From Microbacterium sp. Nx66 (GTDB lineage: Bacteria; Actinomycetota; Actinomycetes; Actinomycetales; Microbacteriaceae): a stretch of 64,000 nucleotides of DNA. The notes beneath the pieces were generated by a model. The model ran no database searches. It saw only the letters and a list, made by a program, of their open reading frames with translations, and had not been told where the DNA came from. The DNA is taken from contig NZ_LR880474.1 of assembly GCF_904066215.1 (NCBI RefSeq), forward strand, positions 2,790,001-2,854,000, read 5' to 3'. Numbering within the stretch: position 1 is the stretch's first letter; each line of letters starts with the position of its first letter. Shown piece after piece: positions 1 through 8,790 of the stretch. A program made the position numbers and the translations under genes.

Positions 1-649
1 CCTGCTCCGCGAGCTCCGTCGCGGTGAGGAACCGCGTGCAGTCCACACCCTCCACCGGGCTCTCCGTCACATCCACCTCCCGCAGCGACGCCACGGCCGC
101 GGCGCCGAGCGCGCGCAGGGCCTCCTCGAACGCCGCGGTGTCGTCCGGCCCCTTCTCCGGGTCCACGACGGTCGCCGACACGAGCACCTCGCCGTCGAGG
201 AGCTGGAAGAAGCAGTACCCGCCGGTCTCGCAGCGGGATTCCTCACCGTAGTAGCCGCCGCGCGACTCCGCGCCCGCGACCGTTTCCTCGGCCCCGGGGA
301 GGATCGTGACCTCCCAGTTGTGCTCCGCCGTTCCCGCCGAGCAGGCGATCCCGCCCGCCCGCTGGAACATGTGCTGCGCCGGACCGGGGTACCAGCTCGG
401 CGACGACCACACGCCGAGCACCTCGGCCACCTCACCGCCGACATCGCCGCCGGCGGTCGACATCGCCGCCTCGACATCGGCGCAGTCCACGTCGAAAGCC
501 GGGGTGGGCGCCTGCGCCGCCGCGTCCGTCGGGGCGGGCGTGATCGCGGCCGACGGCGTCCCGGTCGGCTTCACCTCGGGTTCGGGCGCACAGCCGGACA
601 GCAGGAGCACGGCCACGGCGCCGAGGGCCAGGAGTGCACGAGGTCGCAT
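1..649 (-). CDS. Secreted lipoprotein, 3' end beyond window
   Basis: Reading leftward from ATG at 649, the protein begins MRPRALLALGAVAVLLLSGC: a short basic n-region, a hydrophobic core and an L-S-G-C lipobox, so it should be lipid-anchored on the outer face of the membrane after cleavage before Cys20. A Pro/Thr/Ala-rich linker follows, then a globular part with several cysteines and aromatic residues (for example W-Y-P-G). About 216 residues lie inside the window and no stop is reached, so the gene is incomplete. A TAGGCT box at 656-661 lies 6 nt upstream of the ATG, pointing to a leaderless transcript and fixing the start. I do not recognise the family of the mature domain. Confidence 0.8.
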   Translation of the reverse strand, partial: MRPRALLALGAVAVLLLSGCAPEPEVKPTGTPSAAITPAPTDAAAQAPTPAFDVDCADVEAAMSTAGGDVGGEVAEVLGVWSSPSWYPGPAQHMFQRAGGIACSAGTAEHNWEVTILPGAEETVAGAESRGGYYGEESRCETGGYCFFQLLDGEVLVSATVVDPEKGPDDTAAFEEALRALGAAAVASLREVDVTESPVEGVDCTRFLTATELAEQ

Positions 650-709
650 GGCCTCAGCCTAGGGCTGCGGGGACCCGGCGCCGGGAGCACGCCCCGGCAC
701 CGGCACGAC

Positions 710-2083
710 TCACTCGCCGCGGGAGACGCGCACCATCTCGTCGCGCGGGACGACCTTCACGCGTGCCCGCTCCTGGGGCGCGCCGAGGCCGATCTCGTGC
801 TCGTCGAGGCGGTGCCAGCCGTCCAGATCGGTCCAGGCGACGCCGCGCTCGGCGAGCAGTGCCGGGATGGCCTCCTCGGACGGGTCCTCCGGGTGCCACC
901 ACGACCCCTGGTCGTTGATGAGGTGCCGGACGGTCTCCATGGCGTCGGACTTCGTGTGGCCGATGAGGCCGACCGGGCCGCGCTTGATCCAGCCGGTCGC
1001 GTACACGCCGGGCACGCGATCGTTGGAGTCCTTCGCGAGCACCTGGCCCTCGTGGTTCGGGATGACGCCGTGCTTCTTGTCGAAGGGGACACCGGGCAGC
1101 GGCGAGCCGAAGTAGCCGATCGCGCGGTACAGCGCCTGCACGGGCACCTCGCGCAGCTCCCCGGTGCCGACCGCACCGCCCTGGCCGTCCGGCTGGGTGC
1201 GCTCGTACACGAGGGCCGCGACACGGCCGTTCTCGTCGGTGCGGACCTCGACCGGGCGGGCCCAGAAATGCAGGTGCAGGCGGCGCGATGCTGTGCCGCC
1301 GGCATTGTTGACGGAGTCGCGCGTGCGCCACGACTGCAGGATGCGGTCGATGACCATGACCTGCTTGTTGCTCGCGACCGCGTCCTTCGAGGCCTCGTCG
1401 TAGTCGAAGTCCTCGTCGTAGACGACCATGTCGACGTCGCGCAGCTCCCCCAGTTCGCGGAGCTCCAGCGGCGTGAACTTCACCTGAGCCGGGCCGCGGC
1501 GGCCGAACACGTGCACGTCCGTGACGGCGCTCGCCTTGAGGCCCTCGTACACGTTCTCGGGGACCTCGGTGACGAGGAGGTCTTCGGCGTGCTTCGCGAG
1601 CATGCGGGAGACGTCGAGGGCGACGTTGCCGTTGCCGAGGACCGCCACCGACGCGGCGTCCAGCGGCCACTCGCGCGGCACGTCGGGGTGCCCGTCGAAC
1701 CAGCTCACGTAGTCGGCGGCGCCGTAGGAGCCCACCGCGTCGATGCCGGGGATGTCCAGCGACGTGTCGCGGATCGCTCCGGTAGCGAAGATGACCGCGT
1801 TGTAGTGCTTCTTGAGGTCGTCGAGCGTGATGTCCTCACCGAAGCGGACGTTGCCGAAGAGGCGGATGTCGCCGCGGTCGAGCACGTCGCGCAGGGCGGT
1901 GATGATGCCCTTGATGCGGGGATGGTCGGGGGCGACGCCGTACCGGACGAGTCCGTACGGGGCGGGGAGCTGCTCGAACAGGTCGATGGACACGTCGAAC
2001 TTGCGCTCGGCTTTCAGCAGGATGTCCGCGGCGTAGATGCCCGCGGGGCCTGCACCGACGATGGCCAGTCTCAGCTTGGTCAT
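710..2083 (-). CDS. fpr: Ferredoxin/adrenodoxin-type NADP reductase
   Basis: A 457-residue FAD flavoprotein that should pass electrons between NADP(H) and ferredoxin. The N-terminus carries the FAD dinucleotide motif GAGPAG (residues 10-15), followed by the family stretch L-P-x-P-Y-G-L-V-R-x-G-V-A-P-D-H. A second nucleotide-binding motif G-N-G-N-V-A (about 150-155) fits NADP binding, as in mycobacterial FprA. Length and domain order match FprA/adrenodoxin reductase. An in-frame start 33 nt upstream exists, but ATG 2083 is preferred because the FAD motif follows at the normal distance and AAAGGA sits just upstream. The partner ferredoxin is not in the window. Confidence 0.93.
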   Translation of the reverse strand: MTKLRLAIVGAGPAGIYAADILLKAERKFDVSIDLFEQLPAPYGLVRYGVAPDHPRIKGIITALRDVLDRGDIRLFGNVRFGEDITLDDLKKHYNAVIFATGAIRDTSLDIPGIDAVGSYGAADYVSWFDGHPDVPREWPLDAASVAVLGNGNVALDVSRMLAKHAEDLLVTEVPENVYEGLKASAVTDVHVFGRRGPAQVKFTPLELRELGELRDVDMVVYDEDFDYDEASKDAVASNKQVMVIDRILQSWRTRDSVNNAGGTASRRLHLHFWARPVEVRTDENGRVAALVYERTQPDGQGGAVGTGELREVPVQALYRAIGYFGSPLPGVPFDKKHGVIPNHEGQVLAKDSNDRVPGVYATGWIKRGPVGLIGHTKSDAMETVRHLINDQGSWWHPEDPSEEAIPALLAERGVAWTDLDGWHRLDEHEIGLGAPQERARVKVVPRDEMVRVSRGE

Positions 2084-2139
2084 GGAGGTCCTTTCGTGTG
2101 CCGTCGCGGCAGACACCCGGGCCTTCGGCCCGCGCGATG

Positions 2140-3201
2140 TCAGCTGGAGCGCTCGGCGAGGGTCTCGGCGAATCGGGTGAGCGCTTCGCGCACGGTGCCG
2201 CGCGGAAGGGCGGTGAGGGCGTCGATCGCCTCCTGCGTCCAGGCGTGGGCGAGCTCGAGTGTCTTCTGGGTGACGGCGTGGTCGCGGAGCTCGTCCAGCG
2301 GTCCGTCGAGGATGGCGGGGTCGGCGCCGTCGGCGATGAGGGCCACGCCGTCGTCGATGCGGGCGGCGAGATCGGCCGCGGCGTCGTCGTCCTCCGCCTT
2401 GAGCAGGAGGTACGGCATGGTCGGGACGCCGGCGCGGAGGTCGGTCCCCGGGACCTTGCCGGTCTCCTCGGGCTTGGCCGACAGGTCGATCACGTCGTCG
2501 AGCAGCTGGAAGGCGACACCGATCTTCTCGCCGTAGGCGCGCAGCGGCTCCTCGTACTCCGCGGGGGCGTTCGAGAAGATCACGCCGCCCTGGGTGGCCG
2601 CCGCGATCAGCGAACCGGTCTTGTCGGCGAGGACCTGGATGTAGAACGCGATCGGGTCGTCGTCCGGCTGCGGGCCGAGGGTCTCGTGCATCTGCCCGAG
2701 GACCAGGCGCTCGAACGTATCGGCCTGGAGTCGGATGGCCCGCTCACCCAGGCGGGACATGAGCTGGCTGGCCCGCGAGAAGAGGATGTCGCCGGTGAGG
2801 ATGGCGATGTTGTTGCCCCACACCGTCTGCGCGGCGGGAACCCCCCGTCGGCGGTCGGCGCCGTCCATGACGTCATCGTGGTAGAGCGACCCGAGGTGCG
2901 TGATCTCCAGCGCCTTCGCGACGTCGATCACCTCTCGGGTGTTCCCGTCGCCGAGTTGGGCCGCGAGCAGCGTGAGCACGGGACGGATGCGCTTGCCACC
3001 GGCCTCGTAGAGGTAGCGGCTGGCGGCGTCGGCGAGCGGGTCGGCGACGCGGACGTCGTCCGCGAGCCCGGTCTCCACCAGCTCCAGTCCGTCCTCGATG
3101 GTGCGGGCGATGCGACGCGCGGCGGGACCGACGAAGACGCGATCGCTGAAGCCGAGACGGCTCGCGAGTCGCGAACCCGGGGCGCTGGGGCTCGAAGTCA
3201 C
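2140..3201 (-). CDS. All-trans polyprenyl diphosphate synthase (menaquinone side chain)
   Basis: A 353-residue trans-isoprenyl diphosphate synthase. Both Asp-rich Mg-diphosphate motifs are visible: DDVMD at 109-113 and DDVID at 235-239, with G-G-K-R-I-R-P at 68-74. In the family these bind the allylic substrate and IPP, and the enzyme builds a long prenyl chain. Its position directly downstream of menG and near menD, menF and menA suggests it makes the menaquinone tail, but chain length cannot be read from sequence alone. The GTG start at 3201 has TAGGCT at 3208-3213, 6 nt away, so it is probably leaderless. Confidence 0.92.
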   Translation of the reverse strand: MTSSPSAPGSRLASRLGFSDRVFVGPAARRIARTIEDGLELVETGLADDVRVADPLADAASRYLYEAGGKRIRPVLTLLAAQLGDGNTREVIDVAKALEITHLGSLYHDDVMDGADRRRGVPAAQTVWGNNIAILTGDILFSRASQLMSRLGERAIRLQADTFERLVLGQMHETLGPQPDDDPIAFYIQVLADKTGSLIAAATQGGVIFSNAPAEYEEPLRAYGEKIGVAFQLLDDVIDLSAKPEETGKVPGTDLRAGVPTMPYLLLKAEDDDAAADLAARIDDGVALIADGADPAILDGPLDELRDHAVTQKTLELAHAWTQEAIDALTALPRGTVREALTRFAETLAERSS

Positions 3202-3244
3202 GGTCCCAGCCTACCTGCGTCGGGTGCCGCCGTTCGCGCCGTGG

Positions 3245-3964
3245 TCACGCGGGCTTGCGAGCCCGGTGCAGGGCCACGATGCCGAAGGTGAGGTTGCGGT
3301 ACGCGACGTCGCGCCAGCCCGCCTCCCTGATCCATTCGGACAGCCGCTTCTGGTCGGGCCAGTCGCGGATCGACTCGTTCAGATAGTCGTAGGCGTCGCC
3401 GTTCGTGCCGGCGACGCGGGCCACGCGCGGGAGCACCTGCGCGTTGTAGAACCGGTAGGCCCCGCGGAAGAGCTTCCCGGGCGGCGTGGAGAACTCGTTG
3501 ATGACGAGGCGGCCGCCCGGCTTGGTCACCCGGTAGAGCTCGCGCAGTGCCTTCTTCGGGTCGTTGACGTTCCGCAGCGCGTAGGACATCGTCACCGCGT
3601 CGAACTCTTCGTCCGCGAACGGCAGGGCCGTGGCGTCCGCCTGCACGAAGGAGAGGTTCCGCATCGCTCCGTGGCGGCGCTGACCCTCGGCGAGCATGCC
3701 GGGCGAGAAGTCCGCCGCGACGACCTGCGCGCCGCTGCGGGCGAGGGAGGCGGAGGAAGACGCGGTCCCCGCGCCGAGGTCGAGGATGCGCTCCCCCGGC
3801 TTCGGGGCGACGGCGCGGGTGGTCGCGGCCCGCCACAGCGCGTCGTTGCCGAACGTCATCGCCGTGTTCGTGCGGTCGTACCCGGCGGCGACCTGGTCGA
3901 ACATGCCGCTGACGCGGGCGGGGTCCTTGCCGAGATCGGCGCGGTTCTTGTCGTTCGCGGTCAC
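3245..3964 (-). CDS. menG: Demethylmenaquinone methyltransferase
   Basis: A 239-residue class I SAM methyltransferase of the UbiE/MenG family, which catalyses the last step of menaquinone synthesis, the C-methylation of demethylmenaquinone. The N-terminal signature V-S-G-M-F-D-Q-V-A-x-x-Y-D (about 18-30), the SAM motif LDLGAGT (61-67), the acidic D-F-S-P-G-M-L and N-V-N-D-P-x-K-A-L are all present. ATG 3964 overlaps the stop of the DUF402 gene by four bases, so translation is probably coupled. The polyprenyl synthase gene follows 43 bp downstream. Confidence 0.94.
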   Translation of the reverse strand: MTANDKNRADLGKDPARVSGMFDQVAAGYDRTNTAMTFGNDALWRAATTRAVAPKPGERILDLGAGTASSSASLARSGAQVVAADFSPGMLAEGQRRHGAMRNLSFVQADATALPFADEEFDAVTMSYALRNVNDPKKALRELYRVTKPGGRLVINEFSTPPGKLFRGAYRFYNAQVLPRVARVAGTNGDAYDYLNESIRDWPDQKRLSEWIREAGWRDVAYRNLTFGIVALHRARKPA

Positions 3965-4524
3965 GCGTCCAGTCTAGGCGCGAGCTCCAGCGCTTCCAGC
4001 CGGTCCAGCCACGGATCGGCCGTGGCGTCGTCGAACGGCGCCGTGCGCTCCCTGACCCGCGTCTCGAGGTCGAGCGCCAGCTCCTCCAGATGCCGCATGA
4101 CGGTGGCCGGGTACCCGTAGCGGGCGCTGTGCTCCGCCCATTCGTCCCGGTCATCGACCCAGGTGCCGCGCTCGCCCTCCACGCGGACGACGTCGAGATC
4201 CATGTCGATGCCGATCGCGAGCAGGGGATCGTCCGACCACCGGACGTCCCACCCGAGATCGATGTAGACACGCATGCCCCGGGGGTGGCGGCGATTGACG
4301 GTGAGCGCGAAGTCGGCGCTCGGCGGGACGAGGGTGACGTTGGGCGTGGCCGCATGGAACTCCGCCCCCGGACGGGCGCTGTGCCAGCCGGCGGGCTGCC
4401 CCACCCAGTCGCCCCACCGGTCGGCGCCGAGGTACACGCACTCGTGACGCCAGTGCGGCGACCCGTCCCACTTGCGCCACTGGAAGATCATCTCGGCACC
4501 GGCTGCGGGACGCGCATCGCTCAT
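3961..4524 (-). CDS. DUF402 domain protein
   Basis: A 187-residue protein with the DUF402 fold signature (W-R-x-E-C-V-Y-L-G near the start; Y-I-D-L-G-W-D-V and D-M-D-L-D-V-V in the middle). Some DUF402 proteins are nucleoside phosphatases or ribonucleases; the activity here is unknown. It is the first gene of a unit with menG (ATGA overlap) and the polyprenyl synthase. A TAGGGT box at 4531-4536, 6 nt before ATG 4524, indicates a leaderless start. The divergent menF start lies only 55 bp away. Confidence 0.85.
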   Translation of the reverse strand: MSDARPAAGAEMIFQWRKWDGSPHWRHECVYLGADRWGDWVGQPAGWHSARPGAEFHAATPNVTLVPPSADFALTVNRRHPRGMRVYIDLGWDVRWSDDPLLAIGIDMDLDVVRVEGERGTWVDDRDEWAEHSARYGYPATVMRHLEELALDLETRVRERTAPFDDATADPWLDRLEALELAPRLDA

Positions 4525-4579
4525 CCGCCCACCCTACGTCCGCGGGCTCCGCCGACGCCCCGCGGAATAGGCTGGAGTC
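4525..4579. promoter_or_regulatory. Divergent leaderless promoters, DUF402/menG and menF
   Basis: In 55 bp between two outward-facing starts there are two -10-like boxes: TAGGGT on the minus strand (4531-4536) and TAGGCT on the plus strand (4568-4573). Each is exactly 6 nt from its start codon. No clear -35 is seen for either. The arrangement suggests that the two arms of menaquinone synthesis start from one shared short region. Confidence 0.7.
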
Positions 4580-5830
4580 GTGCAGCACACCCCCCTGGTC
4601 GTGGAGACCCGAGAGATCGACCCGGTCGAAGACCTCCTCTCCTTCGCGGACCCCGCCCGCCCGCTCGCCTGGTTCCGCCGCGGCGACGGGATCGTGGCGG
4701 TGGGCGAGCCGCTCGCCGAGCTCCGCCCGCCGGCCGAGGAGGGACGCACCCGCGCCGAATCCCTCGCGGCGCTCTGGCAGGGGCTCTCGGCGGAGGCCGC
4801 GGTCTCCGATCCGCTGCGACTCCCCGGGACCGGGCTCGTCGCGTTCGGGGCCTTCACCTTCGACGAGGACTCGCACGCCGACAGCGTGCTCGTGATCCCG
4901 TCGCGGATCCTCGGCCGCCACGGGGACCGCTTCTGGGAGACCCGCATCCGTCGCAGCGACGACCGTGCGCCGGGCGCCGTCGAGCCCGCGGAGTACGGAC
5001 CGCACTGGGCCGGCACCGTGGGCCCGGGAGCGCAGAGCCCCCAGGGCTACCAGGACGCCGTGCGGGGAGCGCTCGCCCGCATCGCGGACGGCGAGCTCAG
5101 CAAGGTGGTCCTCGCCCGCGACCTCCAGGGCACCATCCCCGCGGGCTCCGACCTGCGGCGACTCGTCCGGGCACTGGCCACCGGGTACCCGGACACCTGG
5201 GTCTTCGCGGTCGACGGGCTCATCGGCGCGAGCCCGGAGACCCTCGTCACCGTGCAGGACCGGACGGTGACCGCCCGCGTGCTCGCCGGCACGATCGGAC
5301 GCGGGGCGGATGCCGACGCGGACACCGCCGCGTCCGCGCACCTCGCCTCCAGCACCAAGGACCTCGACGAGCACCAGTACGCCGTGCAGAGCGTGCTCGC
5401 GTCGCTCCGCCCGTACACGAGGGCGCTGGCGGCGAGCGAGCAGCCCTTCCTCCTCAAGCTGCCCAACCTCTTCCATCTCGCGACCGACGTGGAAGCCGAG
5501 CTGGAGAACGGCCGCTCGGCCCTCGACCTCGTGCGCGCCCTGCACCCGACCGCGGCCGTCGCGGGCACTCCGACACCGACGGCCATCGCCGCCATCCGGG
5601 AGCTCGAGCCGTTCGACCGCGGCCGCTACGCCGGGCCGGTCGGCTGGGTCGACGCGGACGGCAACGGCGAGTGGGCCATCGCCCTGCGGTGCGCACAGTT
5701 CACGACGGCCGAGGACGCGATCACGGTCACCGCCTACGCCGGGGCCGGGATCGTCGCCGGATCGGATCCGGAGAGCGAACTCCTCGAGACGCGGGTGAAG
5801 TTCCGTCCCCTCGTCGACGCGCTGGCCTGA
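4580..5830 (+). CDS. menF: Isochorismate synthase
   Basis: A 416-residue chorismate-utilising enzyme that converts chorismate to isochorismate, the entry step of menaquinone synthesis. The C-terminal chorismate-binding domain shows S-P-E-T-L-V, a T-A-R-x-L-A-G-T-I-G-R-G segment, K-D-L-x-E-H, H-P-T-A-A-V-A-G-T-P and Y-A-G-P-V-G-W. These are hallmarks of the MenF/DhbC group rather than of TrpE or PabB. The GTG start at 4580 is 6 nt after TAGGCT (4568-4573). The gene converges on the PPK2 gene 12 bp downstream. A siderophore-type isochorismate synthase is an alternative, but the menD/menG/menA neighbourhood argues for menaquinone. Confidence 0.92.
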   Translation: MQHTPLVVETREIDPVEDLLSFADPARPLAWFRRGDGIVAVGEPLAELRPPAEEGRTRAESLAALWQGLSAEAAVSDPLRLPGTGLVAFGAFTFDEDSHADSVLVIPSRILGRHGDRFWETRIRRSDDRAPGAVEPAEYGPHWAGTVGPGAQSPQGYQDAVRGALARIADGELSKVVLARDLQGTIPAGSDLRRLVRALATGYPDTWVFAVDGLIGASPETLVTVQDRTVTARVLAGTIGRGADADADTAASAHLASSTKDLDEHQYAVQSVLASLRPYTRALAASEQPFLLKLPNLFHLATDVEAELENGRSALDLVRALHPTAAVAGTPTPTAIAAIRELEPFDRGRYAGPVGWVDADGNGEWAIALRCAQFTTAEDAITVTAYAGAGIVAGSDPESELLETRVKFRPLVDALA

Positions 5831-5842
5831 CGTCCGCCGCGG

Positions 5843-6685
5843 TCAGCTCGCGGCGAGGCGCTTCTTCTCGGCCTCGACATCGAAGTCGGCGACCGGCCAC
5901 TGGGGATCGATGTCCTCGAGGGCGGCGAGCAGCAGCTCCTGCACGGCCAGCCGGGCGTACCATTTCGCGTTCGCCGGCACGACGTACCAGGGAGCGGCCT
6001 CCGTCGACGTGCGGTCGAAGACGGTCTGGTACGCCTCCATGTACTGCGGCCAGAGCATCCGCTCGTCGACATCGCCCGGGTTGTACTTCCAGTGCTTGTC
6101 CGGGCGTTCCAGACGCTCCATGAGCCGCGCCTTCTGCTCCTCCGGCGAGATGTGCAGCATGACCTTGACGATGCGGACGCCGGAGGCCGCGATGCGCTCC
6201 TCGAACGCGTTGATCGCGTCGTAGCGGCGTTCGATCTCCGCGGGATCGGCCAGCTGCCGCACCCGTCCGATGAGCACGTCCTCGTAGTGCGAGCGGTCGA
6301 ACACCCCGATGAACCCGGGCTCCGGGAGCCGCTTCTCGACCCGCCACAGGAAGTCGTGCCGGCGTTCCTCCTCCGTCGGCGCCTTGAACGCCGCCAGCGC
6401 CACGCCCTGCGGATCGACACCGCCGACCACGTGCCGCACGATGCCGCCCTTGCCCGCGGAGTCCATCGCCTGCAGGACGAGCAGCACCGCATCCTGCGCC
6501 GTGCCCACCCGGCTCTCGGCGAACAGCCGCTCCTGCAGGTCGTTCAGCTGCTCGAGACCCGCTTCGAGGTCGGCCGTGCCGCGGGACTTGCCGTGGTCGT
6601 AGCCGGGCTTGCTCTCGGGGTCGACGTCGGCGAGGCGGAAGCCGGGCCGCACCCGCAGGTTCTGCGTCCAGGTGTGCGCGTTCAT
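5843..6685 (-). CDS. ppk2: PPK2-family polyphosphate kinase
   Basis: A 280-residue PPK2 enzyme that transfers phosphate between polyphosphate and nucleotides. It has the Walker A motif MDSAGKGG (about 74-81), the lid/Walker B stretch F-D-R-S-H-Y-E-D-V-L (about 129-138) and an R-L-x-x-P-x-K-x-W-K-Y motif. The single-domain length suits class I or III; substrate preference (AMP or ADP) cannot be assigned here. ATG 6685 was chosen over an in-frame GTG at 6691. It lies 16 bp downstream of the menD stop on the same strand, so it may be co-transcribed although it has no role in menaquinone synthesis. Confidence 0.92.
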   Translation of the reverse strand: MNAHTWTQNLRVRPGFRLADVDPESKPGYDHGKSRGTADLEAGLEQLNDLQERLFAESRVGTAQDAVLLVLQAMDSAGKGGIVRHVVGGVDPQGVALAAFKAPTEEERRHDFLWRVEKRLPEPGFIGVFDRSHYEDVLIGRVRQLADPAEIERRYDAINAFEERIAASGVRIVKVMLHISPEEQKARLMERLERPDKHWKYNPGDVDERMLWPQYMEAYQTVFDRTSTEAAPWYVVPANAKWYARLAVQELLLAALEDIDPQWPVADFDVEAEKKRLAAS

Positions 6686-6701
6686 ACGCACATGATGCCA
6701 G

Positions 6702-8369
6702 TCACCGCGGCAGCGGTACCTCGATGATCTGGCGACCGCCGCGCGGCGTCGTCAGCGCCTGGTCGAGAGCGGTTCGCGTGGTGACCCGCTGATACTCCCA
6801 GCCGTAGGCGAGCGCGAGGTGCTCCAGGCGGACACCGTGCGGGGTGTAGAACACACGATCCAGGTGCGCGGAGGGGGCGGTGCTCGCCACCTCCAGGCCG
6901 TCGAAGATCGTGCCGCCTCCGTCGTTGCCGACGATGACCTGGAGGCGCGGCTCCGTCTCGTCACTCGGGAACAGCAGCGCACCGACGTCGTGGAGGAACG
7001 CGAGGTCGCCGAGCAGCACCCGGGTCACACCCGGCGCCCCGGCGGCCTGGCTCGCGACCGCGACGCCCGTGGCGGTGGCGATCGTGCCGTCGATCCCGGC
7101 GAGTCCGCGGTTGGCGTGCACGGGGACCTTCTTGCCGCCGAGCACCTCGTCGGCGACGCGGACCAGGCGCGACGATCCGAACACGAGGCGGTCGTGCGGC
7201 CAGGTGGCCCGCCACACCGCATCCACGAGGCGCTCGCGGTCGAGCGGGCGGCGCACGGCGTCGAGTTCCGCGCGCACGGCGACGCGGCGGGCGGCGACGT
7301 CGGTGGAGGAGAGCCCTTCGGTGTCGGGCGCGTTCTCACTGAGATCCACGGCCTCGGCGGCGGCGGCCCGCATCCACGCTCCGAGCCACTCCCTGTCGGT
7401 CTCCCCCGGCGCGACCGCGACGGCCGCGACGGCGCGCGTGCGGTGGTTGAGGTTCAGCTCCTCGCCGCCCTTGCGGACCGCGACCACCTCCACGTCCGCG
7501 CGGGACAGCAGGCGCGCGGCCTCGCGGCTGAGCGTCGGGTGACCCAGCACGACCACCCGCTCGATGCGCCCGCCGAGGTCGTCGCGGGACAGCAGCCGGC
7601 GGTACCCGTGGACCACCTGGCGCCCGAATCGCGCGCCGCTGACGATCTCCGCGATGAGCGGCCAGCCGCCGACGTGGGCGACCTCCTCCGCCTCAGCGCC
7701 CGCATCGGCGCCCGCCAGGACGACCGTCCGGGGACCGCGCTCCAGCGGGAACGCCTCCGGCTCCGGAAGCCGCGGCGGCTCCCCCGGTGTCAGCGTGCGT
7801 GAGGGCATCGCGCCCGACAGCGGCTCGCGGGAGGGCAGGTTCAGGTGCACGGGGCCGGCCACGCCGGGAAGCCCGGACTCGGCATCCGCCGCTCCGAGCG
7901 CGAGGGCGACCACTCGCGCGGCGAGGCCGTCCCAGTCGCCGTCCCCGGGGACGGCGGCGTCGATCTGCGCCCGCACCCAGGGGTGGAAGAGCCCCTCCTG
8001 GACGGTGGCCTGATTCGCACCGACCCCCCGCAGCTCGGGAGGCCGATCCGCGGTGAGCAGCAGCAGCGGCACTCCGGAGTGGAAGGCCTCCATCGTGGCC
8101 GGGAGGAGGTTCGCGACGGCCGTGCCGCTGGTGCACACGACCGCGACGGGGACGCGGGTCTCCCTGGCGATGCCCAGGGCGGTGAATCCGGCGACCCGCT
8201 CGTCGATCCGCACGTGCACGCGGAGCGGGCCCTCGTCGGCGAAGGCCGCCGCGGCGAGCGCAAGAGCCTGCGAACGCGACCCCGGCGAGAGGACGACGTC
8301 ACGCACGCCGTGGGACACGAGGTCGGCGAACAGGGAGGCCGCGGCCTCCATCGCCGGCGACGAGGTCAC
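6702..8369 (-). CDS. menD: SEPHCHC synthase (menaquinone)
   Basis: A 555-residue thiamine-diphosphate enzyme that condenses isochorismate with 2-oxoglutarate to 2-succinyl-5-enolpyruvyl-6-hydroxy-3-cyclohexene-1-carboxylate. The N-terminal V-L-S-P-G-S-R-S-Q-A-L-A-L is diagnostic of MenD, as are R-x-D-E-R-x-A-G-F-x-A-L-G, C-T-S-G-T-A-V-A-N and T-A-D-R-P-P-E-L-R. The C-terminal TPP-binding part includes G-N-D-G-G-G-T-I-F. The ATG overlaps the stop of the upstream PLDc_N gene by four bases, so the two are translationally coupled. Confidence 0.95.
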   Translation of the reverse strand: MTSSPAMEAAASLFADLVSHGVRDVVLSPGSRSQALALAAAAFADEGPLRVHVRIDERVAGFTALGIARETRVPVAVVCTSGTAVANLLPATMEAFHSGVPLLLLTADRPPELRGVGANQATVQEGLFHPWVRAQIDAAVPGDGDWDGLAARVVALALGAADAESGLPGVAGPVHLNLPSREPLSGAMPSRTLTPGEPPRLPEPEAFPLERGPRTVVLAGADAGAEAEEVAHVGGWPLIAEIVSGARFGRQVVHGYRRLLSRDDLGGRIERVVVLGHPTLSREAARLLSRADVEVVAVRKGGEELNLNHRTRAVAAVAVAPGETDREWLGAWMRAAAAEAVDLSENAPDTEGLSSTDVAARRVAVRAELDAVRRPLDRERLVDAVWRATWPHDRLVFGSSRLVRVADEVLGGKKVPVHANRGLAGIDGTIATATGVAVASQAAGAPGVTRVLLGDLAFLHDVGALLFPSDETEPRLQVIVGNDGGGTIFDGLEVASTAPSAHLDRVFYTPHGVRLEHLALAYGWEYQRVTTRTALDQALTTPRGGRQIIEVPLPR

Positions 8370-8716
8370 GGGCGCGGATCCGCGGCGGGCGGCTCGTCGG
8401 TCTCCTCGTCGAGCCGCGCGAGCTCCTCCTCGAGGCGACGGATCCGGGCGTCCTGCTCCGCTTTGCTGATGCTGCGGAGGAACGCGGGGTCGTCGTCCGG
8501 GGCGACGGTGCGCGGCACACCCTGGTCGTTCGCCCGGCGACGGCCGATGACGAACCAGAGGATCCCGCCGATGACGGGGATGAGGACGACGATGGCGACC
8601 CAGGCGGCCTTGGGCACGCCGCGGTGCCGCGTCGCCGGCTGCACGGCGCAGTCGACGATGCTGTACACCCAGAACACGGCGGCGAGGAAGCCGCCGATGA
8701 TCAGTAGTCTCGCCAC
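8366..8716 (-). CDS. PLDc_N-type small membrane protein
   Basis: A 116-residue protein with two N-terminal transmembrane segments (about 1-25 and 36-58) of the phospholipase-D-nuclease N-terminal type (V-Y-x-I-V-D-C, then P-K-x-x-W-V-A-I-V-V-L-I-P-V-I-G). An acidic, coiled-coil-prone tail contains R-I-R-R-L-E-E-E-L. There is no catalytic HKD motif; the family is a membrane module, not an enzyme. The GTG start has TAGACT at 8723-8728, 6 nt upstream. Being first in the menD unit suggests a membrane role linked to quinone metabolism, which is only context. Confidence 0.85.
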   Translation of the reverse strand: MARLLIIGGFLAAVFWVYSIVDCAVQPATRHRGVPKAAWVAIVVLIPVIGGILWFVIGRRRANDQGVPRTVAPDDDPAFLRSISKAEQDARIRRLEEELARLDEETDEPPAADPRP

Positions 8717-8790
8717 CCCTCCAGTCTAGGCACGTCGGGGCCGGTCGGGCCCGGAGACGGCAAAGGCCTCGTTGCTAGACTGCGCGGGAC

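Noticed and set aside
320..2536. Long plus-strand open frame opposite the reductase and polyprenyl synthase genes
   Set aside because: It is antisense to two well-supported genes, has Arg/His/Val-rich low-complexity composition and matches no family. Such frames are expected on the opposite strand of high-GC genes.
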